A stretch of DNA of 64,000 nt from Teredinibacter turnerae (GTDB lineage Bacteria > Pseudomonadota > Gammaproteobacteria > Pseudomonadales > Cellvibrionaceae). The notes below the pieces were generated by a model. That model saw only the letters and a program-made list of their open reading frames with translations. It searched no databases and was not told where the DNA came from. Below, one piece after another: positions 36,841 through 46,923 of this stretch. The stretch is from NCBI RefSeq assembly GCF_037935975.1, contig NZ_CP149817.1, forward strand, positions 1,364,001-1,428,000, read 5' to 3'. Position 1 is the first letter of the stretch. Every line of letters begins with the position of its first letter. The translations under genes were made by a program, and so were the position numbers.

Positions 36841-37187
36841 AGCTCTTCCTCTATTTTCTTCGAAATATTACTGGCCTGGTGTGCGATACCTACCGCATCT
36901 TCCACATCAATTTGCACTGCTATGCCGGTGCCCGGGGAGGTATCAAACTCACCCACTTCGGCGATACGCTCCAGAATCTGGCGACTCATGTGCTCTTCTA
37001 CCAGAAACAACACAACATCGCGTTGTGACTCGAGGGTAAGCCCAAAAAATGTTTTTTTTGCTTTGAGCCCTTCGCCGCGCGCGTGGTTGATAATCGTGGC
37101 TCCGGTGGCGCCCGCCTCGCGAGCGGCTTCCATAATTTGGTCGGTTTTGGCATCTTCAGCGAAAACCAAAATCAATTTAAAACGCAT
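36837..37187 (-). CDS. PII-like signalling protein
   Basis: The 116-residue product has the PII fold pattern: KLILVFAEDAKTDQIMEAAREAGATGATIINHARGEG (strand, helix and a T-loop-like region), VVLFLVEEHMSRQILERIAEVG, and GTGIAVQIDVEDAVGI. It lacks the canonical GlnB T-loop tyrosine and so belongs with PII-like proteins attached to transporters. It lies in an operon, three bases after the DUF1538 gene and overlapping the CBS gene. It probably gates the DUF1538 proteins in response to a nucleotide or other small ligand, by analogy with other PII-transporter pairs. Confidence 0.8.
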   Translation of the reverse strand: MRFKLILVFAEDAKTDQIMEAAREAGATGATIINHARGEGLKAKKTFFGLTLESQRDVVLFLVEEHMSRQILERIAEVGEFDTSPGTGIAVQIDVEDAVGIAHQASNISKKIEEEL

Positions 37188-37190
37188 GAA

Positions 37191-37994
37191 TTACTCCTTA
37201 GTGGCCGAATCAGCTGTCAGGTTTGCGGAGCCTTCGAACTCATCTGCCTCGATATTGCGGCGAGCCTGTCGCGCGGCGGTCCAGGCGGCGAGTTGTGCGT
37301 AGGCCATCACCGACATTATTGGAAACAAACTGGCAAAGGCAATGAGCCCAAAGCCGTCAATAAGCGGGCTGCGCCCGGGAATATGCTCAGCCAGACCGAG
37401 CCCGAGTGCGGCCACCAGCGGCACAGTCACGGTGGACGTGGTGACACCGCCGGAATCGTAGGCGAGTGGGACAATGGTGCGTGGAGCGAGAAACGTCTGG
37501 ATGACCACGATGATATAGCCCACGATGATGAACCAGTGAATGGGGTAGCCGGTAACGATTCGCCAGGCGCCGAGGGTGATACCGACGGCGACACCTAAGG
37601 CGACGGAAATACGCAGGCCCCAGACCCCAATTGCACCACCAGACACCTGCTGTGCTTTTATTGCAACTGCGATGAGCGAGGGTTCTGCGATAGTGGTGGC
37701 TGCGCCTATCGCGAAAGCGAACAGGTACACCCAAAGGAAGCCAACACCGGTGTCACTCATGGCGGTGAGCTGCTCTGCCATTAAGCGTCCGATCGGGAAC
37801 AGGGCCTCCTGCAAGCCCAGGAGAAAAAATGTAAGGCCGAGCAATACCAGGAAGAAGCCAAACAGCACGCTGCCGAGATTTGGAATCGGTTTACGAATAA
37901 CAAAAAGCTGAAAGCCAAACAGGATACCGGCGATTGGCAGCACGTCACGCAAGGTGGCGATAAAAACGCCGATAAATTCTGTCAGTAAGGCCAT
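37191..37994 (-). CDS. DUF1538 membrane protein (second gene of operon)
   Basis: The 267-residue polytopic protein carries the DUF1538 pattern: LRDVLPIAGILFGFQLFVIRKPIPN, a long hydrophobic repeat, [34 protein letters not shown] and [16 protein letters not shown]. Conserved charged and Ser/Thr-Gly residues within predicted membrane segments suggest a transporter or channel rather than a structural protein. It is a paralogue of the upstream gene and sits with PII-like and CBS regulators. The substrate is not known to me. Confidence 0.8.
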   Translation of the reverse strand: MALLTEFIGVFIATLRDVLPIAGILFGFQLFVIRKPIPNLGSVLFGFFLVLLGLTFFLLGLQEALFPIGRLMAEQLTAMSDTGVGFLWVYLFAFAIGAATTIAEPSLIAVAIKAQQVSGGAIGVWGLRISVALGVAVGITLGAWRIVTGYPIHWFIIVGYIIVVIQTFLAPRTIVPLAYDSGGVTTSTVTVPLVAALGLGLAEHIPGRSPLIDGFGLIAFASLFPIMSVMAYAQLAAWTAARQARRNIEADEFEGSANLTADSATKE

Positions 37995-38005
37995 ATTTAG
38001 GTTCC

Positions 38006-38728
38006 TTACAATAAAATGCCGTAAATCATGACAAATATCATCGGCGTCAAAGAGGCGAACGCGATAAGACCAAACCCGTCGAGCATGGGGTTACGGCCCT
38101 TGATCGCGGATGCGAGGCCAACGCCGAGCGCGGTTACCAGAGGCACAGTAATTGTGGAGGTTGTTACGCCGCCACTGTCATAGGCGATACCGACGATCTC
38201 TCTGGGGGCGAACCCGGTGATGACGATAACCGACACATACCCGCCAATGATCAGATAGTGGATCGGCCAGCCTTTTAATATACGTAACACGCCAATCACA
38301 ATGGCAAACCCCACAGAGAGCGCCACGGTAAGCCGCAGTCCGGTCGCATAGGTTTTCTTGGCACTGTCTGTTTCTTCAATTACACCGCCTGCAGCAGCGA
38401 CATCCGCCGCTTCTGCGGCGACGGCGATCAATGCGGGTTCCGCGACGGTGGTACCGAACCCCAGGCTGAACGCAAACAGCAGCAGCCAAACCACACTGCC
38501 CTTGCGCGCGAAAGCATGGGCCATGGTTTCGCCTATGGGAAACAGCCCCAGTTCCAACCCCTGGATGAAAAGTGTTAGGCCGAGCACTACAAATACGAGG
38601 CCCAGTAAAATGGAGGCGATATCCGGCAGGGGTTGCTGTAACACAGCGAGCTGAAAAAAAGCGATGACCAGCACGATGGGTAATAGGTCTCGCAAACTTC
38701 CCAGCAACGATGACAATAGGGCATTCAT
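38006..38728 (-). CDS. DUF1538 membrane protein (first gene of operon)
   Basis: ATG 38728 is chosen, giving 240 residues; an upstream ATG at 38794 would add a 22-residue polar extension that breaks the family N-terminus. The sequence parallels its neighbour block for block ([78 protein letters not shown]). The pair likely forms a heteromeric membrane complex. It is the promoter-proximal gene of the four-gene operon and diverges from ruvC. Confidence 0.78.
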   Translation of the reverse strand: MNALLSSLLGSLRDLLPIVLVIAFFQLAVLQQPLPDIASILLGLVFVVLGLTLFIQGLELGLFPIGETMAHAFARKGSVVWLLLFAFSLGFGTTVAEPALIAVAAEAADVAAAGGVIEETDSAKKTYATGLRLTVALSVGFAIVIGVLRILKGWPIHYLIIGGYVSVIVITGFAPREIVGIAYDSGGVTTSTITVPLVTALGVGLASAIKGRNPMLDGFGLIAFASLTPMIFVMIYGILL

Positions 38729-38863
38729 AGGCACGTAGTTTTTAGGGCTGTTCCTTCGCAACCAAGTGTAACGCGAAACCGGGCTGGCTCCCACCCGCTG
38801 AGCTTGCCTCTGTCGAAGGTGTGTTAAAGTTCTTCTCTAACAAGCAAGGTAAGGTTTTCGGTT

Positions 38864-39397
38864 ATGCCATTAATTCTTGGGGTTGATCCCGGCTCACGCA
38901 AAATGGGCTACGGGATAATCAACGCCACAGGGAGTCGTTTAAACTACGTCGCCAGTGGTGTAGTGCGTATTCCCCAGCCCCTGTTGGTAGCGGACTGCCT
39001 GGCCGAACGATTGAAAGTGATCTTCGATTCGCTCAGTGAAATTATTGAGCAGTATCAGCCGCAGGAATTTGCGATAGAGAATGTGTTTATGGCAAAGAGT
39101 GCGGGTTCCGCTTTGAAATTGGGGCAGGCGCGTGGCGCGGCCATCGTCGCTGCCGTTAATAAGGAGCTGCCGGTGTCCGAATACGAAGCGCGTAAAGTCA
39201 AGCAGGCGGTGGTGGGTACAGGCGCAGCGGACAAGCTGCAGGTGCAGCACATGGTCTGTACGCTGCTCAAACTGAGTAAAGCACCGGCGGAAGATGCCGC
39301 AGACGCCCTCGCCGTAGCCATTTGCCACGCCAATAGTCAACAAAATCTGATTCGCATGGCGGGCGCCCGGCGTTACCGTCGCGGCCGAACCGTATAG
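38864..39397 (+). CDS. ruvC: Holliday-junction resolvase RuvC
   Basis: RuvC cuts four-way DNA junctions symmetrically during recombinational repair. The 177-residue product has the acidic residues of the RNase H-like site: [12 protein letters not shown] (Asp near residue 8), FAIENVFM (Glu near 68) and [12 protein letters not shown] near the C-terminus. Length is normal. It starts the ruvCAB-ybgC-tol block and lies 23 bases before ruvA. Confidence 0.97.
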   Translation: MPLILGVDPGSRKMGYGIINATGSRLNYVASGVVRIPQPLLVADCLAERLKVIFDSLSEIIEQYQPQEFAIENVFMAKSAGSALKLGQARGAAIVAAVNKELPVSEYEARKVKQAVVGTGAADKLQVQHMVCTLLKLSKAPAEDAADALAVAICHANSQQNLIRMAGARRYRRGRTV

Positions 39398-39419
39398 TGA
39401 AACACGCGAGAAACAAAAC

Positions 39420-40040
39420 ATGATAGGCAGACTAACGGGAACCCTGGTAGTAAAACAGGCACCCAATCTGATGGTGGATATCAACGGTGTGGGCTACGAC
39501 CTGCTCGCGCCCATGTCCACTTTTTACCAGTTACCTGAGTTGGACGCCAAAGTGGTGTTACATACCCATTTCGCTGTCAGCGAAACGTCGCAGCAACTGT
39601 TTGGGTTTATTGATCTGCAAGACCGTGAATTTTTCCGCATGCTAATAAAAGTGAACGGGGTAGGGCCCAAAATGGCGGTGGGGATCATGTCGATGGAAAC
39701 CAACGATATTGTGCGCTGCATTCTCGAAGACAACCTGAACGCGCTGGTGAAAGTGCCGGGGGTTGGCAAAAAAACCGCTGAGCGCTTAATTATTGAAATG
39801 CGGGACAAGCTCAAGAGCTGGCAGGTAACGCCGAGTGCCGATGCAACGGGAGGCCTGGTCGCGTTGGATACCTCGGCGCCCTCACAAAACGCCATTGTTG
39901 CCGAAGCCGAAAGCGCGCTGGTGGCTCTGGGTTACAAGCCGGTGGAAGCGAGCAAGGCGGTTGCCCGGGTAGCAAGCGACGATATCACGCGCAGTGAGGA
40001 TCTTATCCGGCTGGCGTTGCGCAATATGATCCCGGCATAA
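39420..40040 (+). CDS. ruvA: Holliday-junction-binding protein RuvA
   Basis: RuvA binds the four-way junction as a tetramer and loads the RuvB motor. The 206-residue protein begins MIGRLTGTL and contains the helix-hairpin-helix pair ([14 protein letters not shown] and [20 protein letters not shown]) and a C-terminal domain that contacts RuvB ([19 protein letters not shown]). It lies between ruvC and ruvB. Confidence 0.97.
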   Translation: MIGRLTGTLVVKQAPNLMVDINGVGYDLLAPMSTFYQLPELDAKVVLHTHFAVSETSQQLFGFIDLQDREFFRMLIKVNGVGPKMAVGIMSMETNDIVRCILEDNLNALVKVPGVGKKTAERLIIEMRDKLKSWQVTPSADATGGLVALDTSAPSQNAIVAEAESALVALGYKPVEASKAVARVASDDITRSEDLIRLALRNMIPA

Positions 40041-40074
40041 TGACGACGTTTTTATACCCAGTGAAACCTCATTT

Positions 40075-41118
40075 ATGATTGATCAGGATCGCATTGTCGA
40101 CGGCAATGCCAGTGGTCGCGAAGACCAGCTGGACAGAGCTGTTCGCCCCAAACGTCTGGCGGAATACATTGGTCAACCGGCTGTGCGTGAGCAGATGGAA
40201 ATTTTTATCGGGGCGGCCCGCCTGCGCGAGGAGGCATTGGATCACACTCTGGTATTTGGTCCGCCGGGGCTGGGTAAAACAACGCTCGCCAATATTATCG
40301 CTACCGAGATGGGTGGCGATCTCAAAACCACTTCTGGCCCGGTGCTGGACAAAGCCGGCGATCTTGCCGCCCTGATGACCAACTTAGAGGCGGGCGACGT
40401 GCTGTTTATTGATGAAATCCACCGTTTAAGCCCGGTTGTCGAAGAGATTCTGTACCCCGCAATGGAGGATTTTCAGCTCGATATTATGATTGGCGATGGC
40501 CCTGCGGCACGCTCCATTAAGCTGGACTTACCACCATTTACGCTTGTCGGCGCGACCACGCGCGCCGGGCTGCTGACCTCGCCGCTGCGAGACCGCTTCG
40601 GCATTGTGCAGCGCCTGGAGTTCTACAGCGTGCAGGATCTGACACATATTGTGAAGCGCAGCGCGCAACTCAGTGGCGTCGCAATGGAAGACGCTGGCGG
40701 CATGGAGATCGCGCGGCGGGCGCGAGGTACCCCGCGTATTGCCAACCGGTTACTGCGCAGGGTGAGAGATTATGCGGAAGTGAAAGGCGATGGCGTAATC
40801 ACCGCCGCAATCGCCGATAGTGCGCTCAATATGTTGAATGTCGATCACCATGGATTCGATCACATGGACCGCCGGCTACTGCTGGCATTAATAGAAAAGT
40901 TTGGTGGTGGTCCGGTGGGTGTGGACAGTTTAGCCGCGGCAATCAGCGAAGAGCGGGATACTATTGAAGACGTGCTGGAGCCTTATTTGATCCAGCAGGG
41001 ATTTCTGGTGCGAACGCCGCGGGGTCGAATGGCGACACAGAACGCGTATAATCACTTTGGAATTTTGGCGCCAAAACACCTGGAAAGCCAGCAGCAGGAT
41101 TCGCTTCCTGGAATCTGA
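40075..41118 (+). CDS. ruvB: Holliday-junction branch-migration ATPase RuvB
   Basis: RuvB is the hexameric AAA+ motor that moves Holliday junctions. The 347-residue protein has Walker [12 protein letters not shown], Walker B DEIHRLSP, sensor-type GATTRAG, the arginine-finger region SPLRDRFGI and a C-terminal winged helix ([18 protein letters not shown]). Length and order are typical. Confidence 0.98.
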   Translation: MIDQDRIVDGNASGREDQLDRAVRPKRLAEYIGQPAVREQMEIFIGAARLREEALDHTLVFGPPGLGKTTLANIIATEMGGDLKTTSGPVLDKAGDLAALMTNLEAGDVLFIDEIHRLSPVVEEILYPAMEDFQLDIMIGDGPAARSIKLDLPPFTLVGATTRAGLLTSPLRDRFGIVQRLEFYSVQDLTHIVKRSAQLSGVAMEDAGGMEIARRARGTPRIANRLLRRVRDYAEVKGDGVITAAIADSALNMLNVDHHGFDHMDRRLLLALIEKFGGGPVGVDSLAAAISEERDTIEDVLEPYLIQQGFLVRTPRGRMATQNAYNHFGILAPKHLESQQQDSLPGI

Positions 41119-41182
41119 AAACCGCCTATTTAGGGCGATATTCGCCTGTTAACCCGCCTTTAAGAGCGTAGGGACGACTGTT

Positions 41183-41596
41183 TTGAAAGAATTTTCTGTG
41201 CCAATGCGTGTCTACATAGAAGATACGGACGCTGGCGGAATTGTTTACTACGTGAATTACTTGAAATTTATGGAGCGCGCCCGCACCGAGCTGTTGCGGT
41301 CCCTTGGCTACGGCAAGGCTGCAACGCTGAATGGCGACCTGCTGATGGTCGTTGCTTCCGCAGAAGTTAATTATCTCGCACCTGCCCGGCTTGATGACGA
41401 ACTGATGGCCAGTGCGGTATTTGAGCGGGTGGCGAGAACATTTATTGTCTTTTCCCAAACGGTGATGCGCGGGGACACCTGTTTGTGCCGTGGGCGTGTG
41501 AAGGTGGCCTGTGTCACACGCGACACCATGAAACCGACGCCTCTGCCGAAACAATTAATCGCTACTGCAAAAGAATTAATGGGAGAACCGCAGTAA
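41183..41596 (+). CDS. ybgC: Tol-Pal-associated acyl-CoA thioesterase YbgC (TTG start)
   Basis: YbgC is a hot-dog thioesterase linked to Tol-Pal. The active-site segment is IEDTDAGGIVYYVNYLKFMERARTELLRSLGY, with the usual Asp in the DTDAGG motif. The TTG start at 41183 has GGGA about eight bases upstream; the first ATG, at 41204, would remove part of the first strand. The next gene, tolQ, begins on the base after its stop, consistent with one operon. Confidence 0.9.
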   Translation: MKEFSVPMRVYIEDTDAGGIVYYVNYLKFMERARTELLRSLGYGKAATLNGDLLMVVASAEVNYLAPARLDDELMASAVFERVARTFIVFSQTVMRGDTCLCRGRVKVACVTRDTMKPTPLPKQLIATAKELMGEPQ

Positions 41597-42286
41597 ATGA
41601 ACCAAGAACCTCTTTCAATTCTTAATTTAGTGCTCAATGCCAGCTTACTGGTTCAATTGGTAATGCTGCTGCTCTTTATGGCGTCTGCCGTTTCCTGGGC
41701 GATGATTGTCCAGCGTGGCATCTACCAAGCGCGCGCCCGGCAGGCTTTCCGCGAATTTGAATCGCAATTTTGGTCAGGTATCGATCTCACGCAGCTTTAT
41801 CGTCAGGGCAATAGCGGTGCGAATAAACACAGTACCGATGGCATTGAGAATATTTTTCGTGCTGGCTTCAAAGAGTTTACGCGCCTGCGTCAGCAGGGCA
41901 GTACAGACCCGGACGCCATTATGGAAGGCACACAACGCGCTATGCGGGTCGCACACAGTCGTGAAGAGGAAAAACTGGAGGCCAACTTGCCATTTCTCGC
42001 CAGTGTTGCCTCTGTAAGCCCCTATATTGGCTTGTTTGGTACTGTCTGGGGCATTATGAACTCATTCCGTGGGTTGGCGAATGTACACCAGGCGACACTT
42101 GCCACTGTCGCGCCCGGTATTTCCGAAGCTCTGGTTGCTACCGCGATGGGGCTGTTCGCGGCAATTCCGGCGGTTCTGGCATATAACCGCTTCTCTGCAA
42201 ATGCGGAACAGCTCACCGGCAAGTACCAGACATTCGCAGAAGAGTTCTCTTCAATCCTCCATCGCCAGGTCCACGCCAAGAGCTGA
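41597..42286 (+). CDS. tolQ: Tol-Pal proton channel subunit TolQ
   Basis: TolQ forms the inner-membrane proton channel with TolR that powers TolA. The 229-residue protein has three membrane segments, near 12-40, 135-160 and 170-200, with the family signatures FLASVASVSPYIGLFGTVWGIMNSF and ISEALVATAMGLFAAIPAVLAYN. It starts immediately after the ybgC stop. Confidence 0.97.
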   Translation: MNQEPLSILNLVLNASLLVQLVMLLLFMASAVSWAMIVQRGIYQARARQAFREFESQFWSGIDLTQLYRQGNSGANKHSTDGIENIFRAGFKEFTRLRQQGSTDPDAIMEGTQRAMRVAHSREEEKLEANLPFLASVASVSPYIGLFGTVWGIMNSFRGLANVHQATLATVAPGISEALVATAMGLFAAIPAVLAYNRFSANAEQLTGKYQTFAEEFSSILHRQVHAKS

Positions 42287-42288
42287 TT

Positions 42289-42708
42289 ATGTCCAATAAG
42301 AAGCGCAAGCCAATGGCGGAAATAAACGTCGTACCGTATATCGACGTTATGTTGGTGCTGTTGGTCGTATTTATGGTGACGGCGCCACTGTTAATGCAGG
42401 GGGTCAAAGTCGATTTACCGCAGGCACCCTCCGCCCCCATCGACAACAAAGATGACGAGCCGTTGATCGTGTCGATCAAGCCGGACGGAACCTACTACCT
42501 GAAACTTGGCGATAAACCAGAAACGGCGAAACCCTTGCCGGAAATAACCAGCATGGTCAGCAAGGTACTGCGCCAAAAGCCCGCCACGCCAGTACTGGTG
42601 TGGGGCGACGCCAAGGTGGAGTACGGCATTGTGGTCGCTCTGATGACCCAGTTACAGGCTGCGGGTGCGCCATCGGTGGGCCTGGTAACGGAGCCGCCGG
42701 TTAACTGA
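42289..42708 (+). CDS. tolR: Tol-Pal protein TolR
   Basis: TolR is an ExbD-family partner of TolQ. It has one N-terminal membrane helix (YIDVMLVLLVVFMVTAPLL) whose Asp carries protons, then a periplasmic domain. The 139-residue size is normal. The stop overlaps the tolA ATG by one base (TGATG), showing coupled translation. Confidence 0.96.
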   Translation: MSNKKRKPMAEINVVPYIDVMLVLLVVFMVTAPLLMQGVKVDLPQAPSAPIDNKDDEPLIVSIKPDGTYYLKLGDKPETAKPLPEITSMVSKVLRQKPATPVLVWGDAKVEYGIVVALMTQLQAAGAPSVGLVTEPPVN

Positions 42709-43460
42709 TGCTCGCCCGATCCTACGCTTTGCCCATCGCCGTCAGTGCTATTTTGCACGGCCTGGTCGTGGCTGTCTTATTTGTCAATTTTGGCTCGACG
42801 CCGCCACCGCGTAAAGTTGTGGCGCCACAATATATAGAAGCAAAGCTGGTCGAACTTGAGAAAAAAGCGAAACCGGCTTCTGCCCCTAAGAAGCCTAAAG
42901 TAGTCGATCTCACGGCGCAGCGAAAAGCGCAGGAAATCCAAAAGCGCGCAGCGGAGAAGAAGCGTCAGCTGAAAATTCAAGCGGATAAAGAAGCTGAAGC
43001 TAAACGCCGAGCGGACAAAAAACAACGCGAGAAAGCAGAGCGCGAAAAGCTTGCTCAGCAACAGCGTGAAATGGAACAGCAAAAGCGGGAGCGGATGCAG
43101 CAGGAGTTTGCTGAAGCGCTCAAAGAAGAGCAGGGCCTGCTCGCAGCAGATGAATCTGCCACGCTTGCCCAAAGCTATGCGGATGTTATCCAGCGCCGGA
43201 TTGAGCAGCAGTGGAGTCGCCCACCGTCGGCCCGCAACGGCATGCGTTGTGAGCTGACGATCGATATGGTACCCAATGGGCGGATTATCGACGTTAATTT
43301 GAAAAAAAGCAGCGGCAACAGTGCGTTCGACCGCTCCGCCATTGCGGCGGTGAAAAAAGTTGAAGTGATTCCCGAAGTAAAAGATATTCCAATCGACGTG
43401 TTCGAGCGGCACTTTCGCAAATTCAGTTTGGCTTTCCAGCCGGAGGATTTACGCCAATGA
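42708..43460 (+). CDS. tolA: Tol-Pal energy-transducing protein TolA
   Basis: TolA spans the periplasm and links TolQR to TolB/Pal. Residues 8-26 form the inner-membrane anchor ([19 protein letters not shown]). Residues about 45-160 are a long Lys/Glu/Ala/Gln-rich helix ([29 protein letters not shown]). The C-terminal domain ([38 protein letters not shown]) is a TonB/TolA C fold. At 250 residues it is shorter than E. coli TolA, mainly in the helical domain. Four bases overlap tolB. Confidence 0.96.
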   Translation: MLARSYALPIAVSAILHGLVVAVLFVNFGSTPPPRKVVAPQYIEAKLVELEKKAKPASAPKKPKVVDLTAQRKAQEIQKRAAEKKRQLKIQADKEAEAKRRADKKQREKAEREKLAQQQREMEQQKRERMQQEFAEALKEEQGLLAADESATLAQSYADVIQRRIEQQWSRPPSARNGMRCELTIDMVPNGRIIDVNLKKSSGNSAFDRSAIAAVKKVEVIPEVKDIPIDVFERHFRKFSLAFQPEDLRQ

Positions 43461-44752
43461 TTTATCGGATGGTTTTGATACCACTCCTTCTACTGTTATC
43501 GCTGTCGACTCGCGCCGAGTTGATGATTGAGATCACTCAGGGGATGGACAACCCAACCCCGATTGCCATAGTTCCATTTTCCGGAAGCGGTGATCTGCCG
43601 GAAAATATTCAGCAGATTGTTTCATCGGATTTATTGCGCAGCGGATTTTTTCGCCCACTGGCACCATCGGACATGCTGTCACTGCCGTCGCGACAACAGG
43701 ATATTTTTTACCGGGACTGGCGAATACTGGGTGTTGAATATCTGGTGATCGGTCAGGTACGCGAAGCGGCGGTTGGTGCGGCAGACGACTACATCGTCGA
43801 TTTTCAGCTTTACGATGTGCTCGGTCAGCGCAGTGTGATGCAGAAAACCATCACGGGGAGTGTCGCAGAACTTAGAGATATTGCTCACGAAATAAGCGAT
43901 GTCCTTTACCAAACTTTGACCGGCATTCGCGGGGCCTTCTCCACTAAAATTCTCTATATTGAAGATTTGCGACGGGAAGGTGCTGGTCGTTACCGACTGG
44001 TGAAAGCGGATGCCGACGGCGCCCGCGAGAAAGTGCTGTTTACCACCAGCGAACCACTTCTTTCGCCCGCCTGGTCCAGCGATATGACACAGGTGGCTTA
44101 TGTTTCATTTGAAACTGGCCGACCCGCAATTTTTCGACAAAACCTATTAACCGGTGTGCGTGAACAATTAACAAACTTTAAGGGGCTTAATGGAGCGCCT
44201 GCCTGGTCACCGGACGATTCAAAACTGGCCATGGTGTTGTCGAAAGATGGCAACCCGGAGCTGTACACATTGGATATTGCGAGTAAAAAGTTGACCCGCG
44301 TCACCAATCATTTTGCAATTGATACCGAACCCAACTGGACGGCAGACGGGAAGGGGCTAATATTTACTTCTAATCGCGGTGGTAACCCACAAATTTATCA
44401 AGTGGGGCTTGAAACAGGGCGGGTAGAACGCTTAACCTTCGAAGGAGATTATAACGCCAGACCGCGTGTGACACCGGACGGTAAAAGTCTTGTCATGGTT
44501 CATCGCTATAAAGGCGTATTTCACATAGCATGGCAAGATATAGCCTCTGGCGACATGCGAATTCTCACCGAAACCTGGCTTGACGAATCGCCGAGTATAG
44601 CGCCTAATGGCGCGATGCTTTTGTATGCTACAAAGTACAACGATAAAGGGGTTTTGGCTGCAGTTTCTATGGATGCAGGAGTTAAATTCCGATTGCCCTC
44701 AAAACAAGGTGATGTGAGGGAACCCGCGTGGTCTCCTTTCGTCAAAAAGTGA
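43457..44752 (+). CDS. tolB: Tol-Pal periplasmic beta-propeller TolB
   Basis: TolB is a periplasmic protein that binds Pal. It has a signal peptide (cleavage near TRAE), an N-terminal alpha/beta domain (about 25-160) and a C-terminal six-bladed propeller. The propeller shows repeated P.WSPD...L motifs: [46 protein letters not shown] and [14 protein letters not shown]. The 431-residue length is typical. Confidence 0.97.
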   Translation: MIYRMVLIPLLLLLSLSTRAELMIEITQGMDNPTPIAIVPFSGSGDLPENIQQIVSSDLLRSGFFRPLAPSDMLSLPSRQQDIFYRDWRILGVEYLVIGQVREAAVGAADDYIVDFQLYDVLGQRSVMQKTITGSVAELRDIAHEISDVLYQTLTGIRGAFSTKILYIEDLRREGAGRYRLVKADADGAREKVLFTTSEPLLSPAWSSDMTQVAYVSFETGRPAIFRQNLLTGVREQLTNFKGLNGAPAWSPDDSKLAMVLSKDGNPELYTLDIASKKLTRVTNHFAIDTEPNWTADGKGLIFTSNRGGNPQIYQVGLETGRVERLTFEGDYNARPRVTPDGKSLVMVHRYKGVFHIAWQDIASGDMRILTETWLDESPSIAPNGAMLLYATKYNDKGVLAAVSMDAGVKFRLPSKQGDVREPAWSPFVKK

Positions 44753-44806
44753 GTGGGTTAACAAACAGGTTTGAAACGCTATTATTAACACTTGGGAGTG
44801 ATAAAA

Positions 44807-45307
44807 ATGAGTAACATCTTAAAATCCTTGATTACCTTGGTTGCTGTTTTTGGCCTGTTGGCTGGTTGTTCTTCCAGTTCCACGCAGGACGAAACTGATT
44901 CAACCGCAAACGATACTGCCAGCACTGATACGTCAGCTTACGAAGACACCACTGAAACTGTTGATCCTTACGATGCGTTGAATGGCGTAGCAACTGTTTT
45001 CTACTTCGATTTTGACCAGTCTATTCTGCGTGCAGACGCGCGTTCTGCTTTGATGGTTTACGCGGAAGTGTTGAAAGCTGCTCCTAAGTCAGTACGTTTG
45101 GAAGGTCACGCTGATGAGCGTGGTACTCGCGAGTACAACATGGCTTTGGGTGAGCGTCGCGCGAATGCGGTTCGCGACTTCCTGATCCTGCAAGGTGTTG
45201 ATTCTTCTTTGATCGAAGCGGTCAGCTACGGTGAAGAGCGTCCTGCTCAAATGGGCAGCAGTGAGTCATCCTGGGCTATGAACCGTCGTGTAGAAATTGT
45301 TCTCTAA
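44807..45307 (+). CDS. pal: Peptidoglycan-associated lipoprotein Pal
   Basis: Pal anchors the outer membrane to peptidoglycan. The start is ATG 44807: GGGAGTG lies ahead at correct spacing, while a TTG at 44792 would consume it. The lipobox LLAGC places the lipidated Cys near residue 21. A Ser/Thr/Asp-rich linker precedes the OmpA-like domain: VFYFDFDQSIL, LEGHADERGTREYNMALGERRA and the peptidoglycan-binding Asp/Arg residues through MNRRVEIVL. The product has 166 residues. Confidence 0.96.
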   Translation: MSNILKSLITLVAVFGLLAGCSSSSTQDETDSTANDTASTDTSAYEDTTETVDPYDALNGVATVFYFDFDQSILRADARSALMVYAEVLKAAPKSVRLEGHADERGTREYNMALGERRANAVRDFLILQGVDSSLIEAVSYGEERPAQMGSSESSWAMNRRVEIVL

Positions 45308-45328
45308 GACGGACGTTATAATCGCCAT

Positions 45329-46093
45329 ATGTATAGATCCATACTCGCCGCTGTCTCTCTGACAGCGGCTTGTTTCAGTTACGCTCAGGTCGAAGTTGTC
45401 GACCGCTCTCCCTCCTCGCGCGCAGCAACGCAAGCGTCGCCCAACCAGTCTGCCCCACAAACCTCTACTGCCAACCAGCAGGTTGCCGAGTTGTACTACC
45501 AGCTTCAGGTGTTGCAGCAGGAAGTTCTGGAGTTGCGCGGCCTGGTTGAAACGCAGACACACGAACTCAAACGCTTAAAGCAGCAACGGCTGGATGACTA
45601 CCTCGATCTCGACCGACGGCTAAGTCAGCTCGGCAGTGGTGCGAGCGGCTCTGCTGATAGTCCGGTCCCTGCTTCGGCGCCGTCGTCCAATGCAAACGCG
45701 GGTACGGCGTCTCCTGCCGACGAGCTCAAAAGCTATCGGGCAGCCATTGATTTAGTGTTGAAGCAGCAAAACTATGACGCTGCGGTGGTGAAACTCAAAG
45801 AACACTTACAGAATTATCCTAAAGGCCGTTATGCAGGTAATGCGCTGTACTGGCTTGGCGAGATTTATCTGTTGAAAGGTGAGTTGGAAACGTCTCGTCA
45901 GTGGTTTTCTCAGCTCTTGAGTGAGTTCCCTGATCACCCGAAAGTTGCCGATGCCCAATTTAAATTAGGCAAGGTTCACCATTTAATGGGGGACGAGGTG
46001 CAGGCGAAAACACTGCTCGAACGTGCGGCTAAGGCGAAAGGAAACGCGGGGCGTTTGGCTCGAGATTACTTGCAAGAAAATTTCGGCAGTTAA
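45329..46093 (+). CDS. cpoB: Tol-Pal coordinator CpoB (YbgF)
   Basis: CpoB coordinates Tol-Pal with peptidoglycan synthesis during division. The 254-residue protein has a signal peptide (cleavage near SYA). A coiled-coil trimerisation segment follows (VAELYYQLQVLQQEVLELRGLVETQTHELKRLKQQRLDDYLDLDRRL), then three TPR repeats in the C-terminal half (SYRAAIDLVLKQQNYDAAVVKLKEHLQNYPKG and GNALYWLGEIYLLKG). It is the last gene of the tol operon, followed by a terminator. Confidence 0.95.
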   Translation: MYRSILAAVSLTAACFSYAQVEVVDRSPSSRAATQASPNQSAPQTSTANQQVAELYYQLQVLQQEVLELRGLVETQTHELKRLKQQRLDDYLDLDRRLSQLGSGASGSADSPVPASAPSSNANAGTASPADELKSYRAAIDLVLKQQNYDAAVVKLKEHLQNYPKGRYAGNALYWLGEIYLLKGELETSRQWFSQLLSEFPDHPKVADAQFKLGKVHHLMGDEVQAKTLLERAAKAKGNAGRLARDYLQENFGS

Positions 46094-46121
46094 ACGCTGC
46101 CACTCTTGCTTCGTTCAATCG

Positions 46122-46155
46122 CAGCCGCTGCCTGTCAGCGGCTGTTTGCTTTTTA
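46122..46155 (+). terminator. Rho-independent terminator after the tol-pal operon
   Basis: CAGCCGCTG and CAGCGGCTG form a nine-base stem with loop CCTGT, followed by TTTGCTTTTTATT. It lies about 30 bases past the cpoB stop. Confidence 0.88.
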
Positions 46156-46278
46156 TTCGCGCGCACTCTAAGTTTTGCATATCCAGCTATCAACGTCGGC
46201 ACTAAGTGCGTCTCGCGTGGAATTTCTATTTTATATGATGATTAAGCCTCAAAGCAGGGCGATTTTTGGTATCGCCCG

Positions 46279-46923
46279 ATGACAGACCTTCGTATCACTG
46301 AAATTTTTCATTCGCTCCAAGGTGAGGCACGTACGGTTGGGGTGCCCACGGTTTTTGTACGGCTCACCGGGTGCCCATTGCGCTGCCAGTATTGTGATTC
46401 GGAGTACGCTTTTTTTGGTGGAGAGAAAAAATCGCTCGACGAAATTGAAGCTCAAGTTACTGGGTATCGTTGCAGTCATGTTTGTGTAACGGGCGGTGAG
46501 CCGCTAGCACAGCCCAACTGCATCCCTCTTCTGGAGCGCTTGTGCGACGCGGGTTTGGCGGTATCGCTGGAAACCAGCGGGGCCATGGATATTTCAGCCG
46601 TCGATACTCGCGTGAGCATCGTTCTGGATTTGAAAACGCCAGACTCCGGAGAGCGAGATAAAAACCTGTTATCGAATATTCCGTTGCTGGCGGCAAAAGA
46701 TCAGATCAAATTTGTCATTTGCAGTCGCTCCGATTACGAGTGGGCGCGCTTCATGCTTGACGAGCAGCAACTGGTCGGCCGGGTGGACGATATATTCTTT
46801 TCTCCCAGCTACACCCAGTTAGCGCCCGCAGAGTTGGCCCAATGGATTTTGGACGATCGACTGCCAGTGCGTTTCCAAATGCAACTACACAAACAATTAT
46901 GGGGGGACAAGGCAGGTGTCTAA
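46279..46923 (+). CDS. queE: 7-carboxy-7-deazaguanine synthase QueE
   Basis: QueE is the radical-SAM enzyme that makes 7-carboxy-7-deazaguanine, an intermediate of queuosine and other deazaguanine compounds. The 214-residue product has the cluster motif CPLRCQYC within [18 protein letters not shown], and [16 protein letters not shown] and [13 protein letters not shown], which bind SAM and substrate. It overlaps queC by eight bases. Confidence 0.95.
   Translation: MTDLRITEIFHSLQGEARTVGVPTVFVRLTGCPLRCQYCDSEYAFFGGEKKSLDEIEAQVTGYRCSHVCVTGGEPLAQPNCIPLLERLCDAGLAVSLETSGAMDISAVDTRVSIVLDLKTPDSGERDKNLLSNIPLLAAKDQIKFVICSRSDYEWARFMLDEQQLVGRVDDIFFSPSYTQLAPAELAQWILDDRLPVRFQMQLHKQLWGDKAGV

Noticed and set aside
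46156-46278. Possible preQ1 riboswitch before queE
   Set aside because: I could not find a short hairpin followed by an A-rich tail with the expected pairing.
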